A DNA stretch of 64,000 bases, taken from the NCBI RefSeq assembly GCF_004343075.1, contig NZ_SLXP01000013.1:27306-91305 (forward strand), in the 5' to 3' direction. The notes under the pieces were generated by a model. That model saw nothing but the letters and a program-made list of their open reading frames with translations, did no database searches and was not told the origin of the DNA. Shown piece after piece: positions 17,959 through 26,402 of the stretch (its first letter is position 1; each line of letters begins with the position of its first letter). A program made the translations under genes and the position numbers. The DNA comes from Rhodovulum marinum (GTDB lineage Bacteria; Pseudomonadota; Alphaproteobacteria; Rhodobacterales; Rhodobacteraceae).

Positions 17959-18357
17959 ATGACCCGAACGACATGCAGCATGGCGATTCTTGCCGCGGCC
18001 CTGGCCGCCGGCACCGCCCAGGCCCAGGATCCCGGCCCGGCCGAATACATGCAGGCCTGCGCCGCCTGCCATGGCGAAAGCGGGGTGGGCGATGGTCCGC
18101 TGGCCGAATTGATGACCGTGCCGATGCCCGACCTGACACAGCTTTCCGCCGCCAACGAGGGCGAATTCCCCATGCTGGCGGTGATCCAGATCATCGACGG
18201 GCGCACCGGCGTGCGCGGCCATGGCTATCCGATGCCGGTCTGGGGCGACCGGTTCAAGGCCGAGGCGGTGCCCAGCGGCGGCGAATACGGGGCCGAACTG
18301 ATGGTACGCGGGCGCGTGCTGGCGCTCGCCCAGTACCTGGAATCGATCCAGCAATAA
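17959..18357 (+). CDS. Secreted monohaem c-type cytochrome
   Basis: The 132-residue precursor has a Sec signal peptide ending near AQAQD and one haem site CAACH. A methionine in YPMPVWGD is a plausible axial ligand. A strong ribosome binding site (GAGGAGGAG) precedes the ATG. It is a likely periplasmic electron carrier. The gene is convergent with the DUF2948 gene, 9 bp away. Confidence 0.92.
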   Translation: MTRTTCSMAILAAALAAGTAQAQDPGPAEYMQACAACHGESGVGDGPLAELMTVPMPDLTQLSAANEGEFPMLAVIQIIDGRTGVRGHGYPMPVWGDRFKAEAVPSGGEYGAELMVRGRVLALAQYLESIQQ

Positions 18358-18366
18358 GGCCACGCG

Positions 18367-18858
18367 TCAGGAATCGGGGTGACGCGGCGCCTTGCCCGAG
18401 GGGGCCTCGTAGGGGCGCGTGACGTCGTGCAGCGTCACCTCGAGGCATTCGACTGCCAACGACACCGCGCCGTCGCCGGCCAGCGTCAGGATCACCTGGC
18501 CGGCGCCGTCTTTGCCCGGCTCGAACGTAATCGACAGCAGCGACAGCACCAGGTCCTGGTCGTCCCGGTCGAAGCCTTGGCTGGCGACGGCCAGCACGTC
18601 CTCGACGGTCAACACCGACTGTACGCGTTCATAGGGGCGCCCGCGAAGTTCGGCGGCCTCGCGGTTTTCCCAGCGGAACCGGTTCAGCAGGATCGCAAAG
18701 CGCCGCCCGCGCCGGTCCCAGCGCATTTCGGTGACCGGAAAGACCGCGTCCTGCACCAGCGCCGAGATCACCGGCAGATCGCCGGGGTCGACGGCGATCA
18801 GGTGCAGTGGCCGTTCGGCCCCATCGGCAAAGCGCGCGTCTTCCCGCTGTCCGGTCAT
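18367..18858 (-). CDS. DUF2948 family protein
   Basis: The ATG at 18858 gives 163 residues including [20 protein letters not shown] and [12 protein letters not shown], which match the family found beside murA in Rhodobacterales. The function is unknown. The start overlaps the murA stop by 4 bp, so translation is coupled. Confidence 0.88.
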   Translation of the reverse strand: MTGQREDARFADGAERPLHLIAVDPGDLPVISALVQDAVFPVTEMRWDRRGRRFAILLNRFRWENREAAELRGRPYERVQSVLTVEDVLAVASQGFDRDDQDLVLSLLSITFEPGKDGAGQVILTLAGDGAVSLAVECLEVTLHDVTRPYEAPSGKAPRHPDS

Positions 18859-20123
18859 TGGCCGCTGACCCGTTCGATATGCGCGCCGCAGGCGCCGAGT
18901 TTCTGTTCCACCTTCTCGTAGCCGCGGTCCAGGTGATAGACGCGGCTGACCACCGTCTCGCCCTCGGCCGCAAGCCCGGCGAGGATCAGCGACACGCTGG
19001 CGCGCAGATCGGTAGCCATCACCGGTGCGCCCTTCAGCCGATCCACCCCGGTCACCGTCGCGCTGCCGCCATGCACCTCGATCCGCGCGCCCATCCGCAT
19101 CAGCTCGGGTGCGTGCATGAAACGATTCTCGAAGATGGTCTCTTCCAGGACACTTTTTCCCTGGGCCGTGCAAAGAAGCGCCATCATCTGCGCCTGCAGA
19201 TCGGTCGGAAAGCCGGGAAACGGCGCCGTGGTGACATCGACGGCATTTACCCGCCCGTTACGGCAGCTTACGCGAATGCCCCGCTCGTTCTCTTCGCAGC
19301 AGACACCCGCCTCGTCCAGCTTCTCGGCGAAGGCGGCGACAAGGTCCAGCCGCCCGCCCAGGCAGGTCACCTCGCCCCCCGTGATCGCCGGGGCCAGCAT
19401 GTAGGTGCCCAACTCGATCCGGTCGGGCACCACCGCGTGGGTCGCCCCGCCCAATCGGTCGACACCCTCGATGGTGATCGTGCCCGTCCCCTCGCCCTCG
19501 ATCCGGGCGCCCATCGCGCGCAGGCACTGGGCAAGGTCCACGATCTCGGGTTCGCGGGCTGCGTTGCGAAGTTCCGTGGTGCCCTTGGCCAGCGTCGCGG
19601 CCATCAGCGCGTTTTCGGTCGCCCCGACCGTCACCTGCTCGAACTCGACCACGGCGCCCTTCAGACCGCCCGGCGCCTTGGCATGCACATAGCCGTCGCG
19701 CAGGTCCAACTCCGCGCCCATCGCCTCGAGTGCCTTGAGATGCAGATCGACCGGGCGCGCACCGATGGCGCACCCCCCCGGAAGCGACACCTGCGCCTGC
19801 CCGCAGCGCGCAAGGAGAGGCCCCAGAACCAGGATCGAGGCCCGCATCTTTCGGACGATGTCGTAATCGGCGCGCTGGCTGTCCAGCGCGTGCGAGGACA
19901 GCACCAGCACCTTGCCCCGGTGCAGCGCCGACACCTCGACCCCCAGCGATTGCAGCAGCGTCGTCATGGTGCGGATGTCCGACAGCCGCGGCGCGTTGGT
20001 CAGCGTCAGCGGCGCATCGGTCAGAAGCGTCGCCGGCATCAACGCAAGGCACGCGTTCTTGGCCCCCGCGATCGGGATGTCGCCATGAAGCGGCGTGCCG
20101 CCCCGGATCATGATCTGGTCCAT
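18855..20123 (-). CDS. murA: UDP-N-acetylglucosamine 1-carboxyvinyltransferase
   Basis: The 422-residue enzyme starts [20 protein letters not shown] and has the active-site loop [13 protein letters not shown] with the catalytic Cys. MurA transfers enolpyruvate from PEP to UDP-GlcNAc, the first committed step of peptidoglycan synthesis. The start overlaps the stop of the 50-residue gene upstream (TGATG). Confidence 0.98.
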   Translation of the reverse strand: MDQIMIRGGTPLHGDIPIAGAKNACLALMPATLLTDAPLTLTNAPRLSDIRTMTTLLQSLGVEVSALHRGKVLVLSSHALDSQRADYDIVRKMRASILVLGPLLARCGQAQVSLPGGCAIGARPVDLHLKALEAMGAELDLRDGYVHAKAPGGLKGAVVEFEQVTVGATENALMAATLAKGTTELRNAAREPEIVDLAQCLRAMGARIEGEGTGTITIEGVDRLGGATHAVVPDRIELGTYMLAPAITGGEVTCLGGRLDLVAAFAEKLDEAGVCCEENERGIRVSCRNGRVNAVDVTTAPFPGFPTDLQAQMMALLCTAQGKSVLEETIFENRFMHAPELMRMGARIEVHGGSATVTGVDRLKGAPVMATDLRASVSLILAGLAAEGETVVSRVYHLDRGYEKVEQKLGACGAHIERVSGQ

Positions 20124-20275
20124 CAGCCCTGTTCTTTCTGCCCGTCGGACGCGTTAGCCCGGGCACGCGCCTGCGCCTTGCGCCGGGCCAGGTTCGCCTT
20201 CAGCGCCTGCTTCAACCGCTCTTCGCGGGTCGCGGCCCCATTGTCCGCGCCGGTTTTCGGGGGTTTTCCACTCAT
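20123..20275 (-). CDS. Small basic protein upstream of murA
   Basis: A 50-residue frame starts [20 protein letters not shown] and continues [20 protein letters not shown]. It is a charged helix with no membrane part. Its stop overlaps the murA start (TGATG), which argues that it is translated and coupled. I know no function for it. It is too short for most gene callers. Confidence 0.7.
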   Translation of the reverse strand: MSGKPPKTGADNGAATREERLKQALKANLARRKAQARARANASDGQKEQG

Positions 20276-20362
20276 GGCGCCCTCTCTAGCGCAGGGTGGA
20301 AAATGCGTCCAGATAGCGCTTGCGTCGGGAAAGGATTGAGTCTAATCAGCCGCCCACGTTAC

Positions 20363-20437
20363 GCCGCAGTAGCTCAGTGGTAGAGCGCACCCTTGGTAAG
20401 GGTGAGGTCGGGAGTTCAATCCTCCCCTGCGGCACCA
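20363..20437 (+). tRNA. tRNA-Thr (anticodon GGT), CCA encoded
   Basis: The full cloverleaf has acceptor GCCGCAG / CTGCGGC, D-arm TAGCTCAGTGG, anticodon loop TTGGTAA (GGT), T-arm GGGAGTTCAATCCTCCC, and encoded CCA. Accessory genes of defence type start just downstream of its 3' end. Confidence 0.97.
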
Positions 20438-20696
20438 TAAATTTTTATATTTTCATTTATTTACAACGCCGTATGCAGCTCATATCAAAGTCTGTCCACC
20501 CAATGGACCACCTTTGCGTCTATGGTCGGTAAGAATACGAACTTGACCCACTCGGTCCTGCGCGCAAGCCTGGTCAAGTCCCTGATCGTCCGGTCGGCTT
20601 ATCACAGCCCCTGCGCTGCCCCCGAAAACTGGACCTTTTCAAGTTTGTTTTTCCCAGTGCGCTTTGCGGCCGCCATTGACAGGCCAAGGGGCTCAC
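20438..20696. other. Probable mobile-element scar after tRNA-Thr
   Basis: No gene is seen. Short stretches such as ACTTGACCCAC and AACTGGACCTTTT look like debris of insertion-sequence ends, but I cannot assign a family. Confidence 0.3.
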
Positions 20697-21458
20697 TTAC
20701 TGGTTCTGCTCGAAGCGTTGTGCCCGGTGCCAGGCGAGGCGCCCACGGTGCTTGTCGGTCAGCGCGATTGGCTGCTGCCAGCGAAGCTCCGAGCGCGCTT
20801 GCTCGCCAAGGATAGGAGAGAGTAGCGGCTGGCCGTCGTCGTCGAAGCTCACTAGGCCGCGGTCGAACGCGGCGTCCCAGAGTGCCGAGAGAAGCAGCCC
20901 GTTATGCACGTCGAGGCGTTCGGCGTCGCTCGTGCAGTCCTTCCAGGGAATGATGTGCGAAGCACGGAGAAGGGGCTCATCTGAGATGCCCGTCAGCGGA
21001 CAGCGACCCTGCCAATATTCGAGCAGTCCCGATCGGAATACATCCTGGCCGATGCGCTGAACTACCAGTCGTTCGGCCTCGGTGCTGGTCGGTAGATCCT
21101 TCACCTTGGCGTGGAACTGCGCAAGCGGCGCGTCGGGAAGGCTGGCCGCCAGCTGATAGAACCGGGGCATCAGGGTGTAGAGGTCACCCAGCGTTGCGAA
21201 TGCATAGCGGGCCAGTCCTGGTCCTTCGACGAAAGTCACAGCAATCTCAAGTTCCTCGATCACCCCCCCGTGGTCGATGGCGAGCAGCCAGCCGTCGGCA
21301 GCGTCACGAGCCAGCCAGAGCGAGCCCTGAGCCGTCGTTGAGCTGTAGCGTCGCCACCCATCGGTCTCGCCATGCGTCCGGCGGAATCCGTTCTGGAACG
21401 CGACCTTGTCGCATTCCTGGCGGGTGACGAAGGATTGGGGGCTTTCGATGACAGGCAT
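20697..21458 (-). CDS. HNH endonuclease (restriction-like)
   Basis: The 253-residue protein has an HNH domain near residues 150-215: GRCPLTGI, LLRASHIIPWKDC, HNGLLLSALWDAAFDRGLVSFDDDG. This is the HNH_2 type often seen in restriction enzymes. The N-terminal half has no domain I recognise. The gene begins 26 bp after the CBS/HEPN gene and ends the operon that starts with the methylase fragment, so a defence nuclease is likely. Confidence 0.85.
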   Translation of the reverse strand: MPVIESPQSFVTRQECDKVAFQNGFRRTHGETDGWRRYSSTTAQGSLWLARDAADGWLLAIDHGGVIEELEIAVTFVEGPGLARYAFATLGDLYTLMPRFYQLAASLPDAPLAQFHAKVKDLPTSTEAERLVVQRIGQDVFRSGLLEYWQGRCPLTGISDEPLLRASHIIPWKDCTSDAERLDVHNGLLLSALWDAAFDRGLVSFDDDGQPLLSPILGEQARSELRWQQPIALTDKHRGRLAWHRAQRFEQNQ

Positions 21459-21484
21459 GCGACGTGTCTGCTTCTTCTTTTTGC

Positions 21485-22564
21485 TCAGCCAGCGAGTTGA
21501 TCAAGCTGTTCAAGAAGTCGCGAGAATCTTCGAAGCTGCTCGAAATCACCATCTTCGATGACATCGGGGTGGAAATACATGATCTCGTTGCGAAGCTTGC
21601 GGACTTCATCCAGTTCCTTGCAGAACGTCTTTCGGCAGGCGACGAACCCGAGCTGAGCCCAGTTCTCCTCTCGCTCGAAGATCCTCTGATACTCACCGAA
21701 GGTCAGCTGCGACGCCTTCGTGACGGAGGCCTTTCGTTCGGGATCATTGTCATCGCAGGCAGCGCGGAGGGTGTCGACGTCGAAGACATCCTGAATCAGC
21801 CGCCTGATCTGGTTCTCGATCCGGCCCAGCAGCAAGAACGGCTCAGAGAGTCCCTGAAACTGCTCGCTAAGATCGGTTGCTGTCACGATGCCAGTTATCC
21901 TGCGATCCGCAGAAGCGCGCACGAAAACATATTCGCGCTGGATGACTGTTTTCGTGACCTCGAACAGGGAGTCAGCGTCTGAGACTTCGGCTGCTTGCTC
22001 CATCGCGTCGCTGACCTGCTTGAGCTCGTTGCGCTGGCTCAGGCGACTGCCAATCGATTTCCAGCTGATTGCCCCTTTCAGATCGCGCGGGCCAGTCATC
22101 ACCGCGAGTTGCGAGAAGTCATAGGCAAGCATCAGGGTGACAGCCCGCTCGATCGGATCCTGCGGGTTGACAGAAATCACCTCACGGTTCGCAGCTTCGA
22201 GCATGCGTACGAGATGGGTCATGTCCGCGACGTCAGAAGGCTTCGCAGGTTTGGCGCCATCGTCTCCGGGCTCGGGGGCTACGACAGGAGCAGCCTCGGG
22301 CGCGGGAGCGGCAGCGTCGAGTTTCCTGAAGACCACTGGCGCGTCGATCCAGGTCGTGGTGAAATGCGGATCGGTGCAAAGGCCAGCGGCCTCCAGTTCC
22401 GCCTCGATGCGTTCCACGACGCCGGCTCGCCTGCGCCGAGCGCCGAACCAGCGAAGCAATTCTCGAACGCTTCGGGACGGCTCCCGGCCTTCCGCTACGT
22501 CCTTCTTCACCTCCTCGAACTCGGCGATCATCGCGTCCTCAACGGCATTGAGATCATCAGGCAT
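21485..22564 (-). CDS. CBS-pair protein with C-terminal HEPN-like domain
   Basis: The 359 residues divide into a charged N-terminal domain (1-80), an Ala/Pro-rich linker (85-115), a CBS pair (about 120-235: REVISVNPQDPIERAVTLML, QLAVMTGPRDLKGAISWKSI, YVFVRASADRRITGIVTATD) and a helical C-terminus. The last part has RKLRNEIMYFHPD, an R-x6-H pattern like the catalytic motif of HEPN ribonucleases. CBS pairs bind adenine nucleotides. I infer a nucleotide-sensing effector or regulator of the methylase-HNH operon. Confidence 0.65.
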   Translation of the reverse strand: MPDDLNAVEDAMIAEFEEVKKDVAEGREPSRSVRELLRWFGARRRRAGVVERIEAELEAAGLCTDPHFTTTWIDAPVVFRKLDAAAPAPEAAPVVAPEPGDDGAKPAKPSDVADMTHLVRMLEAANREVISVNPQDPIERAVTLMLAYDFSQLAVMTGPRDLKGAISWKSIGSRLSQRNELKQVSDAMEQAAEVSDADSLFEVTKTVIQREYVFVRASADRRITGIVTATDLSEQFQGLSEPFLLLGRIENQIRRLIQDVFDVDTLRAACDDNDPERKASVTKASQLTFGEYQRIFEREENWAQLGFVACRKTFCKELDEVRKLRNEIMYFHPDVIEDGDFEQLRRFSRLLEQLDQLAG

Positions 22565-22567
22565 CGG

Positions 22568-23630
22568 TCACATCCCCATGGCCTTGAACTCGCAGTTCGC
22601 CTCCATTCGGTCCCAGGCTTCGAGGACGAGGCGGCGGGTGCGGTATTCGCCGTGGGTGCGGATTTCCTTTTCCTTGAGGACGCGGAAGGTTTCCGACGGG
22701 TAATCGGGGCCCTTCACGTCGGCGGGGTCGAGGATGTAGCGCAGCTCGTCGCGGGTCAGGCCGTAGGCGCGGGCGTAGAAGGCGTCGAGCTCGGCACGGA
22801 GGAGCGCGCGGCGGTCCTCGTCCCAAGGGAAGGGTGGGCCATCATGGCCCAGATCGCGGGCGAAGGGGGCCAGGCTGTGCGAGGTGTAGGTGAGTTCTAG
22901 AACTTTGGGTGTGATGAAGGCGAGGCGGGACGCGGTGTAAAAGTCGGGGGGGAGGATGGGGAATTGGTTGACGAAATAGAAGCTCATGTTGACCCCGCTA
23001 ACTTTTTGTCTAGCGGCAAAGTCCATCGAAAGCGTGTCAAGGTTGGCAAGAAGTGCTGCCTGCGCGGGACTACTCTGTGCCGTCGATAGGCAGAATATGC
23101 TGTCTCCGATGCCCAGCGAACCGACCAGTGGGTTCGCAATCATAGTGCGTTCATCAGTATTTCTTGCATTCCGACGCCAGCCTATCGACCAGCCGCGCTT
23201 CCAGTCCCTGGCGGTTAGCCGCGCCGTCACCTCGTCCTCGGGCACCCAGTAGCGGGGTGCTGGGTCCCATGTCGGGTCGGCTTGCCCTGACCAACCGCGA
23301 GCCAGACATCCTGCGACGTCGGCACGGTCCGTTCGGAATCTCCGCTCGGCACCTCGTCGGTCTTCGGCAGCAGGAAGGCCGCCATGTAGAGGTTGCAGCC
23401 CATGCGCGCCCGCAGGAAGGCGTCCTGCTTGCGGAGCGAGCGGTAGGCCTTCGCCTTGGCCTCAACATCCTTGACAGTATCCTCCGGCAGGTCGCGCAGA
23501 TCGGAGAACTCCGCCGAGAGCGGGGCGGTTGGCAGGTCCGACCGGCCACCGGTGAAGTCGAATGTGCCCTGGCCCTTCTTCGCGTCCTTGTTGGCGCGCT
23601 CGTAGAACTTGGCGACACCGCATGACCAAC
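22568..23630 (-). pseudogene. Adenine-methylase-like (COG1002 type) C-terminal fragment, frameshifted
   Basis: Only about 345 residues remain of a protein that is usually well over 1,000 residues long. The upstream part (GVAKFYERANK to VWLAVGQG) and the downstream part (PAPRYWVPEDEVTARLTARD to the stop) are in different frames, with a one-base loss at about 23,291. Motifs such as ERTMIANPLVG, NMSFYFVNQFPILPPDFY and DELRYILDPADV fit the specificity/C-terminal region of large Eco57I/PglX/DrmMI-like methylases. The catalytic NPPY region is missing. The next gene starts 3 bp after its stop. Confidence 0.7.
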
Positions 23631-24223
23631 GGCAAGCCACGACCGTGAATTGGCCGTTGCTGCGATACGCCAAGACATCCCTGCTGCTTTAACACGCCCA
23701 ATGCCCCCGCGATGGATCGTCGCCCCGGAGTCGAGCGTACATGGGGTGCAGGCAGTCCGGCCAATTCAGAGCAATTCCAGAAACCCGACCGAATTTAATC
23801 GACCATCATTAATTTCAGTATTTCATGCTGATTTCTCAGCGGCGCAGCCGCCTTGGACGACAACTTATCAAGGCACGCGCGATGGGCTCGACAATCACCG
23901 TGTCAAATACGCCTCCCTCGCCGTATCCAAACGGACCGCGAAAGCTCGAGCGCCACATGGGAACAGGAACGCTCTCGTCAATATTTCCAGATACTTACGT
24001 GAAGTCAAAAAAGCCACTCATGGCCTGTTCTAGGGTGTTGTGCACATGCATCATCTTCCCGTGTTGTCAGGGAGCGGCAGCAATCCGCACCGATTCGCGT
24101 TTGACGAGCGCCGTTGATACCTGTGCAGTCCGTAGAGTTTTCAAACTGCATCCATCTTGGCCAGTATTTTGCGCGAAACACTCCCTCGTCCAATGCAATC
24201 GTAACAACGAAACGAAGCATACA
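23631..24223. other. Gene-free AT-richer stretch
   Basis: I see no supported gene. Short open frames lack ribosome binding sites and look like chance. The stretch separates the decayed defence operon from the EPS locus. Confidence 0.5.
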
Positions 24224-24239
24224 CGTTCAAAAATGAACG
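24224..24239. promoter_or_regulatory. EPS palindrome copy 1 (CGTTCA-N4-TGAACG)
   Basis: A perfect inverted repeat CGTTCA-AAAA-TGAACG lies 124 bp before the sugar transferase start. The same arms with the same 4-nt gap recur at 36762 and 41107, both before EPS units, so this is a candidate operator. AT-rich promoter-like DNA (ATTAATATTTC) follows directly. Confidence 0.75.
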
Positions 24240-24363
24240 ATTAATATTTCCTTGATTCATTCAACCCTTTCGCGATTTCTTTGCATGGGGTGCGGGTCGA
24301 ACCTGCACAGGTGGCCAAACGCTATCATTCGGTGTCGTGTTTTCTCATCGCCTGGGGGTGGGC

Positions 24364-25038
24364 ATGTCTTTTGACGGCTATTCGCATCTGGACTTGCGTT
24401 ACGCGGATGTTCCACGCGTGCAGCGCCCCGCCCCCATCGCGCGATGGTCGCCGCGGTACCGGGTGTTCAAATTTGCTTTCGACAAGGGCATGTCGATCGC
24501 GGCGATGCCGATCATCTTGGGCGTGGCGGTTGTGTTGCTCTTGCTGAACCCGTTTCTGAATCCCGGACCGCTTTTCTTTCGGCAGGAACGGATGGGGCTT
24601 GGTGGTCAGAAATTCCTGATGTGGAAATTTCGGACCATGCTGCCCTCCAATACGGTCGTCCGTCACCATAACGAACCGCTAGAGGAGGATCGGATTACGC
24701 CTCTCGGTCGGTTCCTGCGAAAGACCCGGCTCGACGAGCTGCCCAACTTTTTCAACGTCCTGCGCGGCGAGATGAGCGTGATCGGTCCGCGACCGGATGC
24801 CTGGTCGCATGCGCGCAGCTATGTCGGAACGGTTCCCCATTACCAGCTGCGCTTCCGTGTGCGGCCGGGCATTACGGGTTTGGCCCAGATCCATGCCGGC
24901 TATGCCGATTGTGACCATGCCATTCGGCGCAAGGCACGTTTCGACCGACTTTACGTCAGCCGCTCGCGCATCAAGATGGAACTTCACATCATCTGGCACA
25001 CGGTACGCGTGATGCTGACGGGCTGGGGCGCGAAGTAA
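24364..25038 (+). CDS. Undecaprenyl-phosphate sugar-phosphate transferase (ExoY/PssY type)
   Basis: The ATG at 24364 gives 224 residues: one membrane helix (about 42-62), then the bacterial sugar transferase domain with FRQERMGLGG, WKFRTML, RKTRLDELPNFFNVLRGEMS, GPRPD and VRPGITGLAQIH. Such enzymes place the first sugar phosphate on the lipid carrier and so begin EPS repeat-unit synthesis. It is the short ExoY form without N-terminal membrane helices. It is monocistronic and closed by a strong terminator. Regulation by palindrome copy 1 is inferred. Confidence 0.93.
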   Translation: MSFDGYSHLDLRYADVPRVQRPAPIARWSPRYRVFKFAFDKGMSIAAMPIILGVAVVLLLLNPFLNPGPLFFRQERMGLGGQKFLMWKFRTMLPSNTVVRHHNEPLEEDRITPLGRFLRKTRLDELPNFFNVLRGEMSVIGPRPDAWSHARSYVGTVPHYQLRFRVRPGITGLAQIHAGYADCDHAIRRKARFDRLYVSRSRIKMELHIIWHTVRVMLTGWGAK

Positions 25039-25163
25039 GCGCCCGCCAGCCACGCTTCCTCAATAAGCTTCATCTGATCTACGCCGATCTCTCGGACAAA
25101 GCCGTTTCGCGGTGACCAGGTGATGTCCTGACGATAAGGTTCATTCACGACAGTGCAACGGAA

Positions 25164-25192
25164 AACCCCGGGTCCATGAGACCCGGGGTTTG
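25164..25192. terminator. Strong bidirectional terminator
   Basis: A perfect 12-bp stem AAACCCCGGGTC (25164-25175) / GACCCGGGGTTT (25181-25192) with a 5-nt loop is followed by TGTTTTC on the plus strand and by TTTTCC on the minus strand. It lies between two convergent genes and can serve both. Confidence 0.9.
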
Positions 25193-25255
25193 TTTTCTAC
25201 CTACCCCACCAACCAACCAGGCTAGCCAAAGATGCAAGGAACGGCTTCTCAGACC

Positions 25256-25975
25256 TCAGGCCGCGCGCGTCTTCCGCCGCATCAGGACCAGCGCGCCAAG
25301 CGCCGAGACAAGTGCCCAACCCGCCGCGGGCAGAGGCACAGGCGTGAAGGTCACCAGGTTCTGGCTTTCATGGTTTGCGGACTCGAGGAAACGGACATTG
25401 TAATTGTCACTCACCGCAGCAGCACCCGGCGTGATCTGCGCCAGAAGCGACGCCGCGAAATTCGCGGCCTCGACCTCGCCATTGCCCGGGTCGTTCGGAT
25501 CGGCAAACACCCAAAAGGCGCCGCCGTCATTTGCCAGGGAATAGACACCGCTGGTTTCATAAACGATTTCCCAAAGCGCCAGGTTCAGACCCGCGGAGTG
25601 CTTCTCTGTCCCGAAATCGAGGCTGACTGGATCCGCGATCTCGAACAGGTTTTTGATATCTCGCTGCTGCGCAAGGCTGAGCGACATACCGCCATCTCCG
25701 AACGGCATCTCGGTAAATGAATAGGTCTTCCCCTGCAGGAAGGGCTGGTACAGGTCGACGCAATATGCGTCGATCGACTGCGTCGAGCCGTCGTCGTATT
25801 TCGCCGTCAGCGCCAAGAGACCAGCGTTCGCCGCGCCGTTCGAAAGGGCCTGCGGAACACCGAAGTTATCGTACTCGTTCGATCCAAAATTCCCAGTCAG
25901 CGTCAGCGACAATGCCGCGTCCCCTGCAAACAGGGACAGCCCGACCACAATCGCCTGGATACCGGATTTATTCAT
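25256..25975 (-). CDS. VPLPA-CTERM sorting-domain protein
   Basis: The start at 25975 (MNKSGIQAIVVG) has GAGG eight bases upstream; an ATG two codons earlier is too close to it. The protein has a signal peptide (about 1-24), a secreted domain with WEIVYETSG and YCVDLYQPF, and a C-terminal VPLPAAGWALVSALGALVLM helix with the basic tail RRKTRAA. This tripartite end is the VPLPA-CTERM signal, recognised by an exosortase, which would cut and attach the protein at the surface. Such proteins are linked with EPS. No exosortase is visible in the window. Confidence 0.9.
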   Translation of the reverse strand: MNKSGIQAIVVGLSLFAGDAALSLTLTGNFGSNEYDNFGVPQALSNGAANAGLLALTAKYDDGSTQSIDAYCVDLYQPFLQGKTYSFTEMPFGDGGMSLSLAQQRDIKNLFEIADPVSLDFGTEKHSAGLNLALWEIVYETSGVYSLANDGGAFWVFADPNDPGNGEVEAANFAASLLAQITPGAAAVSDNYNVRFLESANHESQNLVTFTPVPLPAAGWALVSALGALVLMRRKTRAA

Positions 25976-25981
25976 TCCCAT

Positions 25982-26402
25982 TACCTCTTACCGCCGTTGC
26001 ACCCCGCCCGACCGATCCGTCCGGACAGCGGCACATCGCCCTTCGATCCGTCATGATGGCACCCCGTAAGTTTCGCAACGACCCGTCAAATTGAACAATA
26101 GCCGGCGCGCACGGCCTGATTGCAGCAACTTTGGAAGACTAATCCCGGTCAAGCGTGACGGACGTGTCGTCCAGCCCCGTGTCCGACGGCATCGAACGTA
26201 CACGGACGTTCAACCCCTGCAATTCCCCCAAAGCCAAACCCGCCAATCCAATCACGACACCCAGTTCAGCGTTAGCAAATGCCAGGCGATTCGGAAATGC
26301 GTTAATGAAAAATGCAAGCCTAAAACCGGCTCACGTTACGATATTAATTTGGACTGGCATATTCCAGTGGCAGCGGTCAAATCGAACGGTCGGGCTGCCG
26401 CG
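25982..26402. other. Intergenic stretch with an outward palindrome
   Basis: No gene is seen between the VPLPA-CTERM gene and the wza-like gene. GAACGT-ACACGG-ACGTTC (26194-26211) is an exact inverted repeat related in base content to the EPS palindromes, but its arms and spacing differ. It could belong to the VPLPA-CTERM promoter, about 220 bp away. Confidence 0.35.

Noticed and set aside
18807..20339. Long plus-strand frame of 510 codons opposite murA and DUF2948
   Set aside because: It is the antisense shadow of two clear genes in high-GC DNA and has no domain or ribosome binding site.
23650..24244. Short plus-strand frames in the gap before the EPS locus
   Set aside because: They have no start signals or recognisable motifs and resemble random frames.
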